64,000 nucleotides of DNA, taken from positions 71,682-135,681 of the forward strand of contig JBCCQH010000004.1 in NCBI GenBank assembly GCA_039024435.1, read 5' to 3'. This DNA is from JBCCQH01 sp039024435 (GTDB lineage: Bacteria > Bacteroidota > Bacteroidia > J057 > JADKCL01). The stretch's first letter is position 1. Each line of letters opens with the position of its first letter. Below the pieces are notes generated by a model, which saw only the letters and a program-made list of their open reading frames with translations, was not told the origin of the DNA and searched no databases. Below, in pieces: positions 26,389 through 34,361 of the stretch. The position numbers and the translations under genes were made by a program.

Positions 26389-27537
26389 TTGCCGGACAAT
26401 CCGCCGTGCAGTGAATTGGGCGCCAGCTTCGAGCCGCAATAAGTACATTCCCGCTGGAACGTTTGCCAAGTCCACCCGCAACTCCTGGTTTCCCGCGGCG
26501 ATTTCTTCCGCATAAATTTCTTTTCCGGACAAATCGATCAGCCGCGCGTAGCCGCCTTTAGGCAGGCGGTCAAACCTGAGGTACAACCCTTCGTGAACCG
26601 GATTCGGACCGATTTGCAACCCAAGTGGGGCCGCCGGTGCCGGCGTGTTGACCGGTCCGGAGAGCGACCACTGCCGAAAAAAATTCCAGATTTCCACGCT
26701 GGATGGAAGGTCGAGGTTGACCACGCCGCCATTGAGCAAATTGCAATTGTGGCCCGGCCAGGTAAATCCGCCGTTGACGACCTCGTACAAAACCACCTCG
26801 CTGGCGCTGTTGCAGGCGTAGTGGTGCCGATTCACGGTTGAGTTGTCGGCCACGACCGTATTTGGGTAAGCGGTTGTGGTCCGAACGCTGTTTGGACAGC
26901 CGTTTTTGTCCAGCCAAAAATCGACCAGGGCATCCACCCCCGGCCAGAAGCCGGGGTTCCCCGCGTAGGGAATGACCGAATCTGCCGTGCCGTGAATCAG
27001 CATAACTGGTACGGGCCGGATCGGCGCACAGTAAAAGGCAGCACTGTCGGTTATTGAGGCTCCGACAGCCGCCATTGCCGCGATTTTGCCACTCAATTCA
27101 CACGCCAGTCGGTGGGCCATGAAGCCGCCTTGCCCCATGCCCGTCACGTAAATCCGCTGCCGGTCCACCCCAAATTCGGCATCAATCGAGTCGATTACCG
27201 CCGAAATAAAGCCCACGTCGCGGTCACCGGAAGTGTAGGGCGCATTGAAACCCACGTTCCAGTTCGTGCTTTGGCCCCAAGGATGGCAGATGATAAAGTT
27301 GGCCGTGTCCGCCACCAGGAAAAAGTCGGTGAGGGTGTCTTGTCCGCGCCCATCCTGGCCGAGGTAGTGCAGATCCAGTACCAAAGGCAGCCGATCCCCG
27401 GGCGCATAACTCGTCGGCAGCTCCAGATCGTAAATGCGGTTGTAGCTATTGAAGAGGAAGTTGCGGGTGATCAATTGGGCCGCAAGCGGGAGGGAAGTCA
27501 CCGCAAAAACGAGAAGAAGAAGTAGACGCATAGCCAT
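26389..27537 (-). CDS. T9SS-exported alpha/beta-hydrolase of the PHB depolymerase/feruloyl esterase type, nucleophile missing
   Basis: The 383-codon frame (the stop codon ends within a few bases of the desaturase stop) has a signal peptide to about residue 20, an alpha/beta-hydrolase domain and a C-terminal sorting domain starting GLQIGPNPVHEG. Family landmarks are LVLDLHYLG (oxyanion region), RIYVTGM-, HGTADSVIPY (acid Asp186) and WPGHN (His263). The nucleophile elbow normally reads G-M-S-x-G. Here it is GMGQGG, with codon GGG at 27133-27135 giving Gly135 in place of Ser. So the predicted fold and two of the triad residues are present but the serine is not. Either it is a binding protein or another residue acts. 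I am confident of the family and uncertain about activity. Confidence 0.85.
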
Positions 27538-27632
27538 AAATCAGGGGTTGATCCGGGAAAATACAAAATTGCTCCCCAATCGTCCAATTCGCAATCTCAA
27601 ACTTTTTACCGGCGATTTAAATTCAATCCGGT

Positions 27633-27776
27633 GATTTTGCGGTGGCATCTTTTTCCGCCCCTCTTCCGCTATTTTCTCGCCCTTAGCTTTGGCTATGGAC
27701 GCCAAAATGAGCTTCGATGGACAAAAAAATCTGCACTAGCAAATTTCACAAACCAATTTTTAAACCGCCGCTTAGA
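27633..27776 (-). repeat. Fold-back repeat, copy A
   Basis: The complement of this segment matches 63858-64000 at about 90% by hand alignment over some 143 bases. Its main part (27633-27747) is itself a long imperfect inverted repeat whose apex is CCATAGC-CAAA-GCTAAGG. The element thus resembles a MITE or a REP-like snapback sequence. It has no coding capacity. It ends four bases before the mfd -33 element. Confidence 0.8.
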
Positions 27777-27779
27777 CTA

Positions 27780-27810
27780 TTGAAAATGGCATCTCATGAC
27801 ATTAGTTTTG
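27780..27810 (+). promoter_or_regulatory. mfd promoter
   Basis: TTG at 27780-27782, a 20-base spacer and TAGTTTTG at 27803-27810 match the Bacteroidota consensus exactly. The mfd ATG is about 58 bases downstream. Confidence 0.65.
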
Positions 27811-27868
27811 CGTCGTCGAACACATCCACCGCCGCCGAGGTTAATTGCAAGTGGGAAAACAGTTGACA

Positions 27869-30800
27869 ATGACATCCAGTAAATTAACGGATATCCTCCG
27901 TCTGTACCGCGAACACGCCGAACTGTCGGAGTTTGCCCGAACACTAAAAGACAGTGAGAAGCAGCGCTTCCAGATCAAAGGCACCGTGGGTAGCCAGGTG
28001 GCGCTCCTCATGGCGGCGATCTACCAGGAAAGCCAGCGCAATACCCTCATCGTCCTCAATGACAAAGAGGACGCGCTGTACTTCCTGAACGACCTGCAAA
28101 ACCTCATGCCGCAGAAGGACATCCTGTATTTTCCGGCGTCTTACAAGCGGCCCTACCAAATCGAGGAAATCGACAATGCCAATGTCCTCCAGCGTGCCGA
28201 AGTTTTGAATCAATTGAACCACAAAGGCAGCGGCCGCCAGTTCATCGTTACCTTTGCCGAGGCACTCTCGGAGAAAGTGATCAACAAGCGTTCTCTGGTC
28301 AAAAACACCCTCGACGTCAAGATGGGTGACAATTGCGGGATGGATTTCATCGTCGACGTCCTGGACGAGTACGGATTTGAGATGACCGATTTTGTCTGGG
28401 AACCCGGCACTTACTCCAAGCGCGGCGGCATCCTCGACGTATTTTCCTTCGCCAATGAGTACCCCTACCGCATCGAGTTCTTCGGGGAAGATGTCGATAC
28501 GATCCGCTCCTTTGACCCGGTGGACCAGATGTCGCGGGAAAAATACAACAAGGTTTCGCTCATCCCAAACATCCAGAAAAACCTCCTCCACGAAGAGAAA
28601 ATCGATTTTCTCGACTACTTGAGTGACCGGACCCTGGTATTTCTTCAGAGTGTGGATTTTGTGCAGGCAGACTTGGATCGCCAGTTTACCCGCGCGGAAA
28701 AGTATTGGATGGGCCTGCAAGAAAAAAGCGGCGGAGCGGCCACCAGCATCGCGCCCGACGAAATGTACACCGACGGGAAGTCCTTTATGAAAAGCCTCGA
28801 TCAGTTTTCCCTCATCGAGTATGGCACCCGCTTTCACTACCGCAAGATCCACGGCACCCTGGAATGGCCCGCGACGCCTCAGCCCCAGTTCAAGAAGGAA
28901 TTCAAGCTGCTGGGCGATCACCTGGAGCAAAACCGAAAAGCGGGCATCGATAATTACCTCCTTTCCGATAACGAGAAGCAATTTCTCCGGCTGAAGGAGA
29001 TCTTTGCCGAGACCAATCCCCACGAAGCGAGCCATTTCACTGGGGTCAACGGGGTGTTGCACAGCGGTTTCCTCGACAAAAAGCTGAAAATCTGCTGCTA
29101 CACCGATCACCAGGTTTTCGGTCGTTACCACAAGTACCGCAGCCGCGCCCAGGTGGGGCGCAGCCAAGCGATCACGCTCAAGGAACTCAAGGACCTCGCC
29201 CCGGGCGACTACGTGACCCACATCAACCACGGCATCGGGCAGTTCGCGGGGCTGCACCGCATCCGCACCGGCGCCCACGAGCAGGAAGCGGTCAAAATCA
29301 TCTACCAGGGCGGCGACGAAATCTACGTCAACGTCAACTCGCTCTACAAAATCTCCAAGTACGCGTCCTCGGACAGCAATCCGCCCAAACTGAGCAAGCT
29401 GGGATCGGGCGAGTGGGCGCGCAAAAAGGCCAAAACCAAGCGCCGGATCAAAGAATTGGCGTTTGATCTAATCTCGCTTTACGCTAAGCGCAAGGCGCAG
29501 CAGGGATTTGCCCACGAGCCGGACGGCTACATGCAACAGGAACTGGAAGCCTCGTTCATGTTTGAGGATACGCCGGATCAGGAAAAGACAACCGAAGAAG
29601 TCAAGCGCGACATGGAAAGTCCTACACCGATGGACCGCCTGGTGTGTGGCGACGTAGGCTTCGGCAAGACGGAAATCGCGGTTCGGGCGGCCTTCAAAGC
29701 GGCCGTGAACGGTAAGCAGACGGCCATTCTGGTCCCGACCACCATCCTCGCTCTGCAGCACTACAACACCTTCCGGGAACGGCTGGCGGATTTTCCGGTG
29801 AAGGTCGACTACCTCAACCGCTACAAAACCACCAAGGAGGCAAAAAAGACGCTCAAAGAGGTCGCCGAGGGCAAGGTCGACATCCTCATCGGCACCCACC
29901 GCATCGTGAGCAAAGACGTCAAATTCAGCGATCTGGGCCTGCTGATCATTGACGAAGAACAAAAGTTCGGGGTTGGGGTAAAGGACAAGCTCAAGATGAT
30001 GAAGGTGAATGTCGACACACTGACCCTTACCGCGACGCCGATTCCCCGTACGCTGCAATTTTCCCTGCTGGGCGTGCGCGACCTGAGCGTCTTGCAGACC
30101 CCGCCGCCCAACCGGCAGCCGGTGGAAACGATTGTGAGCAGCTTTGACCAGGGACAGATCCGCGACGCCGTCGCCTACGAAATGAAGCGTGGTGGCCAGG
30201 TCTTTTTTGTCCACAACCGGGTCGCCGAACTAGAGGAGATGGGCAGCATTGTTCGGAGGATGGTTCCCGATGCCCGGATCGGGGTCGCCCACGGCCAGCT
30301 CACCGCGACGAAAATGGAAAAGGTCATGGCCGATTTCATCGAGGGTGCTTTTGACGTGCTGATCTGTACCACAATTGTCGAGTCCGGACTCGATATCCCC
30401 AACGCAAACACGATCATCATCAACCAGGCGCACAATTACGGCCTGAGCGACCTGCACCAGATGCGCGGTCGGGTGGGGCGTTCCAACCGAAAAGCGTTTT
30501 GCTACCTCTTTGCGCCTCACGATACGCTGCTCAGTCGGGATGCCCGCAAGCGGCTCAAGGCGATTGAAGAATTTACCGATCTCGGCAGTGGCTTCCACAT
30601 CGCACTCAAGGACCTCGATATCCGGGGAGCGGGCGATCTCCTCGGGGCGGAACAAAGCGGCTTCATCAACGAGGTCGGCTACGAGATGTACCAGAAAATC
30701 CTCGAAGAAGCAGTCAACGAGATCAAGGACGAGCAGTTCCCCGAACTTTTCGCGGAAGAGCGGGCAAAAAAGACCGAGGCGGCGTCCTTTGTCGAAGATA

Positions 30801-31267
30801 CCATCGTCGAAACCGACCTCAACATCCTCATTCCGGAAAAATACCTGCCCATCGTCTCCGAGCGCCTCAACTTCTACAACCGCATCGCTTACTCCAAAGA
30901 CGAAGCCGAACTGCGCGAAATCAGCCGGCAACTCATCGACCGTTTTGGTCCGATTCCGCCCCAGGTACTCGGGCTGTTCGACACGGTGCGGATCCGGCGG
31001 ATCGGCCGGAAACTGGGTTTCGAAAAGGTCGTACTAAAGCAGAACACGTTGCGCTTGTATTTTCCTTCGGACAAGGCTTCGAAGTACTACAGCTCACCGA
31101 CCTTCCCGCTACTGCTGTCCTGGGTCCAGGCCAATTCCGGCAAGGGCCGCTTCAAGGAGTCCCCCAAGTACCTTTCGCTCGTGATCAACGGGGTGGAAGG
31201 GCTGAAAGGCGTCTGGGCCCAGTTGCGCGAATTTGAAGCCTACATCAAAGAACTGAGTCCCGCATGA
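27869..31267 (+). CDS. mfd: Transcription-repair coupling factor
   Basis: The 1132-residue protein has the Mfd order: a UvrB-like N-terminal module (about 1-330), an RNA-polymerase-interaction domain with GDYVTHINHGIGQFAGL (about 445-461), the RecG-like translocase with Walker A GFGKTE near 597 and DEEQ at 695-698, motif VI region QMRGRVGRS, and a C-terminal TRCF domain. It removes RNA polymerase stalled at DNA lesions and recruits UvrA. I chose the ATG at 27869; a TTG eight codons upstream is open but not needed. The following small gene overlaps its stop by four bases, so the two are co-transcribed. Confidence 0.96.
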   Translation: MTSSKLTDILRLYREHAELSEFARTLKDSEKQRFQIKGTVGSQVALLMAAIYQESQRNTLIVLNDKEDALYFLNDLQNLMPQKDILYFPASYKRPYQIEEIDNANVLQRAEVLNQLNHKGSGRQFIVTFAEALSEKVINKRSLVKNTLDVKMGDNCGMDFIVDVLDEYGFEMTDFVWEPGTYSKRGGILDVFSFANEYPYRIEFFGEDVDTIRSFDPVDQMSREKYNKVSLIPNIQKNLLHEEKIDFLDYLSDRTLVFLQSVDFVQADLDRQFTRAEKYWMGLQEKSGGAATSIAPDEMYTDGKSFMKSLDQFSLIEYGTRFHYRKIHGTLEWPATPQPQFKKEFKLLGDHLEQNRKAGIDNYLLSDNEKQFLRLKEIFAETNPHEASHFTGVNGVLHSGFLDKKLKICCYTDHQVFGRYHKYRSRAQVGRSQAITLKELKDLAPGDYVTHINHGIGQFAGLHRIRTGAHEQEAVKIIYQGGDEIYVNVNSLYKISKYASSDSNPPKLSKLGSGEWARKKAKTKRRIKELAFDLISLYAKRKAQQGFAHEPDGYMQQELEASFMFEDTPDQEKTTEEVKRDMESPTPMDRLVCGDVGFGKTEIAVRAAFKAAVNGKQTAILVPTTILALQHYNTFRERLADFPVKVDYLNRYKTTKEAKKTLKEVAEGKVDILIGTHRIVSKDVKFSDLGLLIIDEEQKFGVGVKDKLKMMKVNVDTLTLTATPIPRTLQFSLLGVRDLSVLQTPPPNRQPVETIVSSFDQGQIRDAVAYEMKRGGQVFFVHNRVAELEEMGSIVRRMVPDARIGVAHGQLTATKMEKVMADFIEGAFDVLICTTIVESGLDIPNANTIIINQAHNYGLSDLHQMRGRVGRSNRKAFCYLFAPHDTLLSRDARKRLKAIEEFTDLGSGFHIALKDLDIRGAGDLLGAEQSGFINEVGYEMYQKILEEAVNEIKDEQFPELFAEERAKKTEAASFVEDTIVETDLNILIPEKYLPIVSERLNFYNRIAYSKDEAELREISRQLIDRFGPIPPQVLGLFDTVRIRRIGRKLGFEKVVLKQNTLRLYFPSDKASKYYSSPTFPLLLSWVQANSGKGRFKESPKYLSLVINGVEGLKGVWAQLREFEAYIKELSPA

Positions 31268-31632
31268 GCACCGATGCCCCCGATAAGGACGACATTCGCT
31301 ACCTGCAACTCCGGTGGTCGCGGCTGGTGGTGGCGCTAAAAGGGCAATTCGGCAAGGAGCCCGACCTAGAAGGCATCCTATTTTTGATCGGATTGCGTGA
31401 ATTGGGAGTGGGGCCCCGGGGCTTCACCAAAGAACAGAAAGTCGACCTGATGCACATCGCGATCTGTGCGATTTTTGCTCCGGCCGGCTACTTCAGGCTC
31501 AGTCACCTGGACCAGGAGGGATGGCCGCATTGGGAAGCGGTCAAACCCTTGCCGTACATCGATATTTTTTCCCAGGAAATCTTCCTGAAATCTCACATAG
31601 TTGATTATTTTGCGGATATCTATGAAATCTGA
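31264..31632 (+). CDS. Conserved small protein encoded after mfd
   Basis: The 122-residue protein has no signal peptide and no motif known to me. It is rich in hydrophobic and aromatic residues in its C-terminal half (YFRLSHLDQEGWPHWEAVKPLPY). Its start overlaps the mfd stop by four bases (ATGA) and its end overlaps the start of the next cyclophilin gene by eleven bases, so it is embedded in a tight operon. That argues for a real gene. Function unknown. Confidence 0.75.
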   Translation: MSTDAPDKDDIRYLQLRWSRLVVALKGQFGKEPDLEGILFLIGLRELGVGPRGFTKEQKVDLMHIAICAIFAPAGYFRLSHLDQEGWPHWEAVKPLPYIDIFSQEIFLKSHIVDYFADIYEI

Positions 31633-32380
31633 CCTGAATCTATCGGTTCGCCGCACGGCGCTTTTTCTTTTGTTGACCTGGCTGCTGGTCCCGGCCTGGG
31701 GGATGTCCCAGGGCAAAAAGAAGAAGGTAAAGCCGGACGCAATCATCAGCACGAATTACGGCGACATCAAAATCAAGCTGTACGAAGAAACACCGACCCA
31801 CCGCAACAATTTCCTCAAACTGGCGAAAGATGGGTTCTACGACGGTACTACCTTTCACCGGGTGATCAAAAAATTCATGATCCAGGGTGGCGATCCCAAT
31901 ACCAAAGATCCGGCCAAGGTAAATCTGGCGGGCCAGGGTGGCCCCGGTTACACACTGCCGGCCGAGATATTGCCCGGCTACATCCACAAGAAAGGCGTCC
32001 TTTCCGCCGCCCGGCTCGGTGATCAAGTCAATCCCCAACGCGAATCCTCCGGGTCCCAGTTTTACATCGTTCAGGGCCAAACCTTTACCGCCGCGCAACT
32101 CGACCAAGCCGAGAAGCGGATTGGCATGTCCTTGGGACGAGAATTTAGCTACACGCCCGAGCAGCGGGCCGCTTACATCAATGAGGGGGGCTCTCCCTGG
32201 CTGGACCAGCAGTACACGATTTTTGGGGAAGTGATCGAAGGCATCGAAGTGATTGACAAAATTGCCGCTGTCGAAACCCTACCCGGGGACCGGCCCAAAA
32301 TCGAAGTGACCATGACCGTCGTCGCAAAGGCCAAGCCCAAAAAGCTCAAGAAACCCAAGAAGAAAAAAGAAAAATCCTGA
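31622..32380 (+). CDS. Cyclophilin-type peptidylprolyl isomerase, exported
   Basis: The 252-residue protein has an N-terminal hydrophobic signal (about 11-29) and a cyclophilin domain with TTFHRVIKKFMIQGGDPNTKD and SSGSQFYIVQG, including the catalytic Arg of FHRV and the substrate-binding Phe and Gln. An insertion in the domain carries an LDQAEKRIG helix. The C-terminus is a lysine-rich tail. It should catalyse proline isomerisation in the periplasm. The ATG at 31622 is chosen to put the signal at the N-terminus. A paralogue follows after 46 bp. Confidence 0.9.
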   Translation: MKSDLNLSVRRTALFLLLTWLLVPAWGMSQGKKKKVKPDAIISTNYGDIKIKLYEETPTHRNNFLKLAKDGFYDGTTFHRVIKKFMIQGGDPNTKDPAKVNLAGQGGPGYTLPAEILPGYIHKKGVLSAARLGDQVNPQRESSGSQFYIVQGQTFTAAQLDQAEKRIGMSLGREFSYTPEQRAAYINEGGSPWLDQQYTIFGEVIEGIEVIDKIAAVETLPGDRPKIEVTMTVVAKAKPKKLKKPKKKKEKS

Positions 32381-32426
32381 TCCGGAATTCCAGTCCTTTT
32401 ATCTGAGCAATCGCAATCCAAAACCC

Positions 32427-33254
32427 ATGAAACGCATCCTCTTCGCTTTGATCGCGCTGGCCATTGGGGCCGCATTTCCCAGTTGTAAGAGTGCCCCCGA
32501 AGGCGCCGACGCCAAAATCGTGACCGAATACGGCGATATCTACGTGAAACTGTACGACGACACGCCCGAGCACAAGAAAAATTTCCTCAAGCTCGCCGAA
32601 GAAGGTTTTTACGACGGCACGACCTTTCACCGGGTCATGAAAGAATTCATGATCCAAGGCGGTGATCCCAATACCAAAGAAGGGGGTACCGGTCAGCCGG
32701 GTACGGGCGGACCAGGCTACACACTCGACCGTGAGATCACGCCCAAGCATTTTCATAAAAAAGGCGCCTTAGCGGCGGCCCGGTTGGACGATCAGGTCAA
32801 TCCGCAGTGGGAGTCCTCCGGCAGCCAGTTTTACCTCGTTCAAGGCAAGAAGTGGAGCGATGCCGAACTGGACCAGATGCAAGCCCAGATGAACATGATG
32901 ATCGACGCCCACGTTCGGCGACTCTTCGACGAGGACGCCAAAAACGCTTGGATGCGTACGGTGGACCTGGAGGGCCTGCGGGAGAACAATCCCGACTCGT
33001 TTGCGATCATGAATGACCAGATCAACACCGAGTACACTGCCTTCCGCACCAACTGGCCCAAAGTCAATTTCAGCCCGGAAGTCCGCGAGATCTACAAAAA
33101 CAAAGGTGGCTTCGCGCCGCTGGACGGCATGTACACCGTATTCGGGGAAGTGGTCGAGGGCGAAGAGTTGATCGACGTGATCGCCGGCGTACAAACCGGC
33201 CCCGGCGATGTACCCGCCAAAGATGTACGCATCACCGTCGAAGTCTTGAAATAG
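32427..33254 (+). CDS. Cyclophilin-type peptidylprolyl isomerase, lipoprotein
   Basis: The 275-residue protein has a lipoprotein signal ending FPSC (Cys20) and a cyclophilin domain with TTFHRVMKEFMIQGGDPNTKE and SSGSQFYLVQG. It resembles its upstream neighbour closely, but carries a longer insertion (about residues 145-220) before the final GMYTVFGEVVEGEELIDVI strand. The two probably arose by duplication and now act at different envelope sites: soluble periplasmic and lipid-anchored. The next gene starts 6 bp on. Confidence 0.9.
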   Translation: MKRILFALIALAIGAAFPSCKSAPEGADAKIVTEYGDIYVKLYDDTPEHKKNFLKLAEEGFYDGTTFHRVMKEFMIQGGDPNTKEGGTGQPGTGGPGYTLDREITPKHFHKKGALAAARLDDQVNPQWESSGSQFYLVQGKKWSDAELDQMQAQMNMMIDAHVRRLFDEDAKNAWMRTVDLEGLRENNPDSFAIMNDQINTEYTAFRTNWPKVNFSPEVREIYKNKGGFAPLDGMYTVFGEVVEGEELIDVIAGVQTGPGDVPAKDVRITVEVLK

Positions 33255-33260
33255 CCGGGC

Positions 33261-34208
33261 ATGGAGAATCCCCTGGTCACCGGCCTGCACCACGTCACCG
33301 CACTGGCTTCCGATCCCCAAAGCAACATCGATTTCTACACCGGAATGATGGGGCTACGGCTGGTCAAGCAAACCGTGAACTACGACGGACCGGAGGTGTA
33401 CCACTTCTTTTACGGCAACGGGCTTGGAGATCCCGGAACGCTGATTACTTTTTTCCCTTATCCCAGCATGTCCCGGGGCAAGAAAGGGTCCGAACAAACC
33501 ACCGAAACCGCTTTTTCGATTCCGGACGGCTCAATGGGGTACTGGCTTGCCCGGCTGAATGAATACCGCATTCCCTTCCAGGGGCCCCACCAGCGCTTTG
33601 CGGAGACTTGGGTGCGCTTCGAAGATCCGGATGGTTTGCAGATTGAACTGATCGAAAATGCCCGTGACAAGCGGGAAGGTTGGGAAAATGGCGATGTACC
33701 GGCGGACAAATGTATCCTGGGGCTGCACTCGGTGACGATTACCGAAGAAGGCTACGAGGATACCGCCCGCCTGCTTAAGCAACAGTTGGGGTACGAGTAT
33801 GCGGCGCAGACGGGAAACCGCTTTCGATTTTCTCAGGCGGGCAAGCCGGGCAGCATTGTGGATGTCATTTGCCGTCCCGAAGCCGAGCACGGGGTCAAAG
33901 GAGCCGGTACCGTCCACCACCTCGCGTTTGGCACTGAGAGCATGGACAACTTGGGAAAATTGCGGAAAAACATTGCTGACCTCGGTTACAACGTGACCCC
34001 CGTGCTGGCGCGCAAATACTTCAATGCCATCTATTTCCGGGAGCCGGGCAATGTCTTGCTCGAAGTCGCTACTCAGGGGCCGGGATTCTGTGTCGATGAA
34101 ACCCCGCGCGATTTGGGTGGCCGGCTGCAATTGCCGCAGTCGTTTGAAGTACAGCGGGAATTCATCGAAGAGCATTTGCCGGCGGTTTTGGTACCCAAGA
34201 CGAGTTGA
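33261..34208 (+). CDS. Ring-cleaving dioxygenase of the VOC superfamily (MhqO-like)
   Basis: The 315-residue protein has two vicinal-oxygen-chelate modules. The first opens with GLHHVTALASDPQSNIDFYTG and the second with LGLHSVTITEEGYEDTARLL. Metal-ligand candidates are the His of LHHVT, the His of TVHHLAFG and the Glu of VLLEVATQGPGF. Length and the two-module layout fit Fe(II) hydroquinone/catechol-type dioxygenases such as MhqO. Substrate is a guess; such genes often answer quinone stress. It follows the second cyclophilin at 6 bp and probably shares the transcript. Confidence 0.85.
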   Translation: MENPLVTGLHHVTALASDPQSNIDFYTGMMGLRLVKQTVNYDGPEVYHFFYGNGLGDPGTLITFFPYPSMSRGKKGSEQTTETAFSIPDGSMGYWLARLNEYRIPFQGPHQRFAETWVRFEDPDGLQIELIENARDKREGWENGDVPADKCILGLHSVTITEEGYEDTARLLKQQLGYEYAAQTGNRFRFSQAGKPGSIVDVICRPEAEHGVKGAGTVHHLAFGTESMDNLGKLRKNIADLGYNVTPVLARKYFNAIYFREPGNVLLEVATQGPGFCVDETPRDLGGRLQLPQSFEVQREFIEEHLPAVLVPKTS

Positions 34209-34321
34209 GTGGGCACCGAGGGGGGCGACCACAATCGACTTGCCGGTTTTCCCCACCCTTTGCCAGAAGCGACTTAGGAAATAATCTGCTTTATAATCCG
34301 TTGCAATACCGGTAGTTCACC

Positions 34322-34351
34322 TTTGTAATTGGGCTTTTTTGATTAATTTTG
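34322..34351 (+). promoter_or_regulatory. Promoter of the BatA/dihydroorotase operon
   Basis: TTTG at 34322-34325, an 18-base spacer and TAATTTTG at 34344-34351 fit the Bacteroidota consensus. The ATG at 34362 is only 10 bases after the -7 box, so the leader would be almost absent. Confidence 0.5.
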
Positions 34352-34361
34352 ACCGGCAAGC

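Larger units (their letters stand above)
27538..27868. other. Intergenic region holding a fold-back repeat and the mfd promoter
   Basis: This 331-base gap contains the repeat copy at 27633-27776 and a promoter at 27780-27810, both listed separately. No gene-like frame is supported. Confidence 0.7.

Noticed and set aside
27944..29278. 444-codon open frame opposite mfd
   Set aside because: Antisense shadow of a highly conserved gene, with no protein features.
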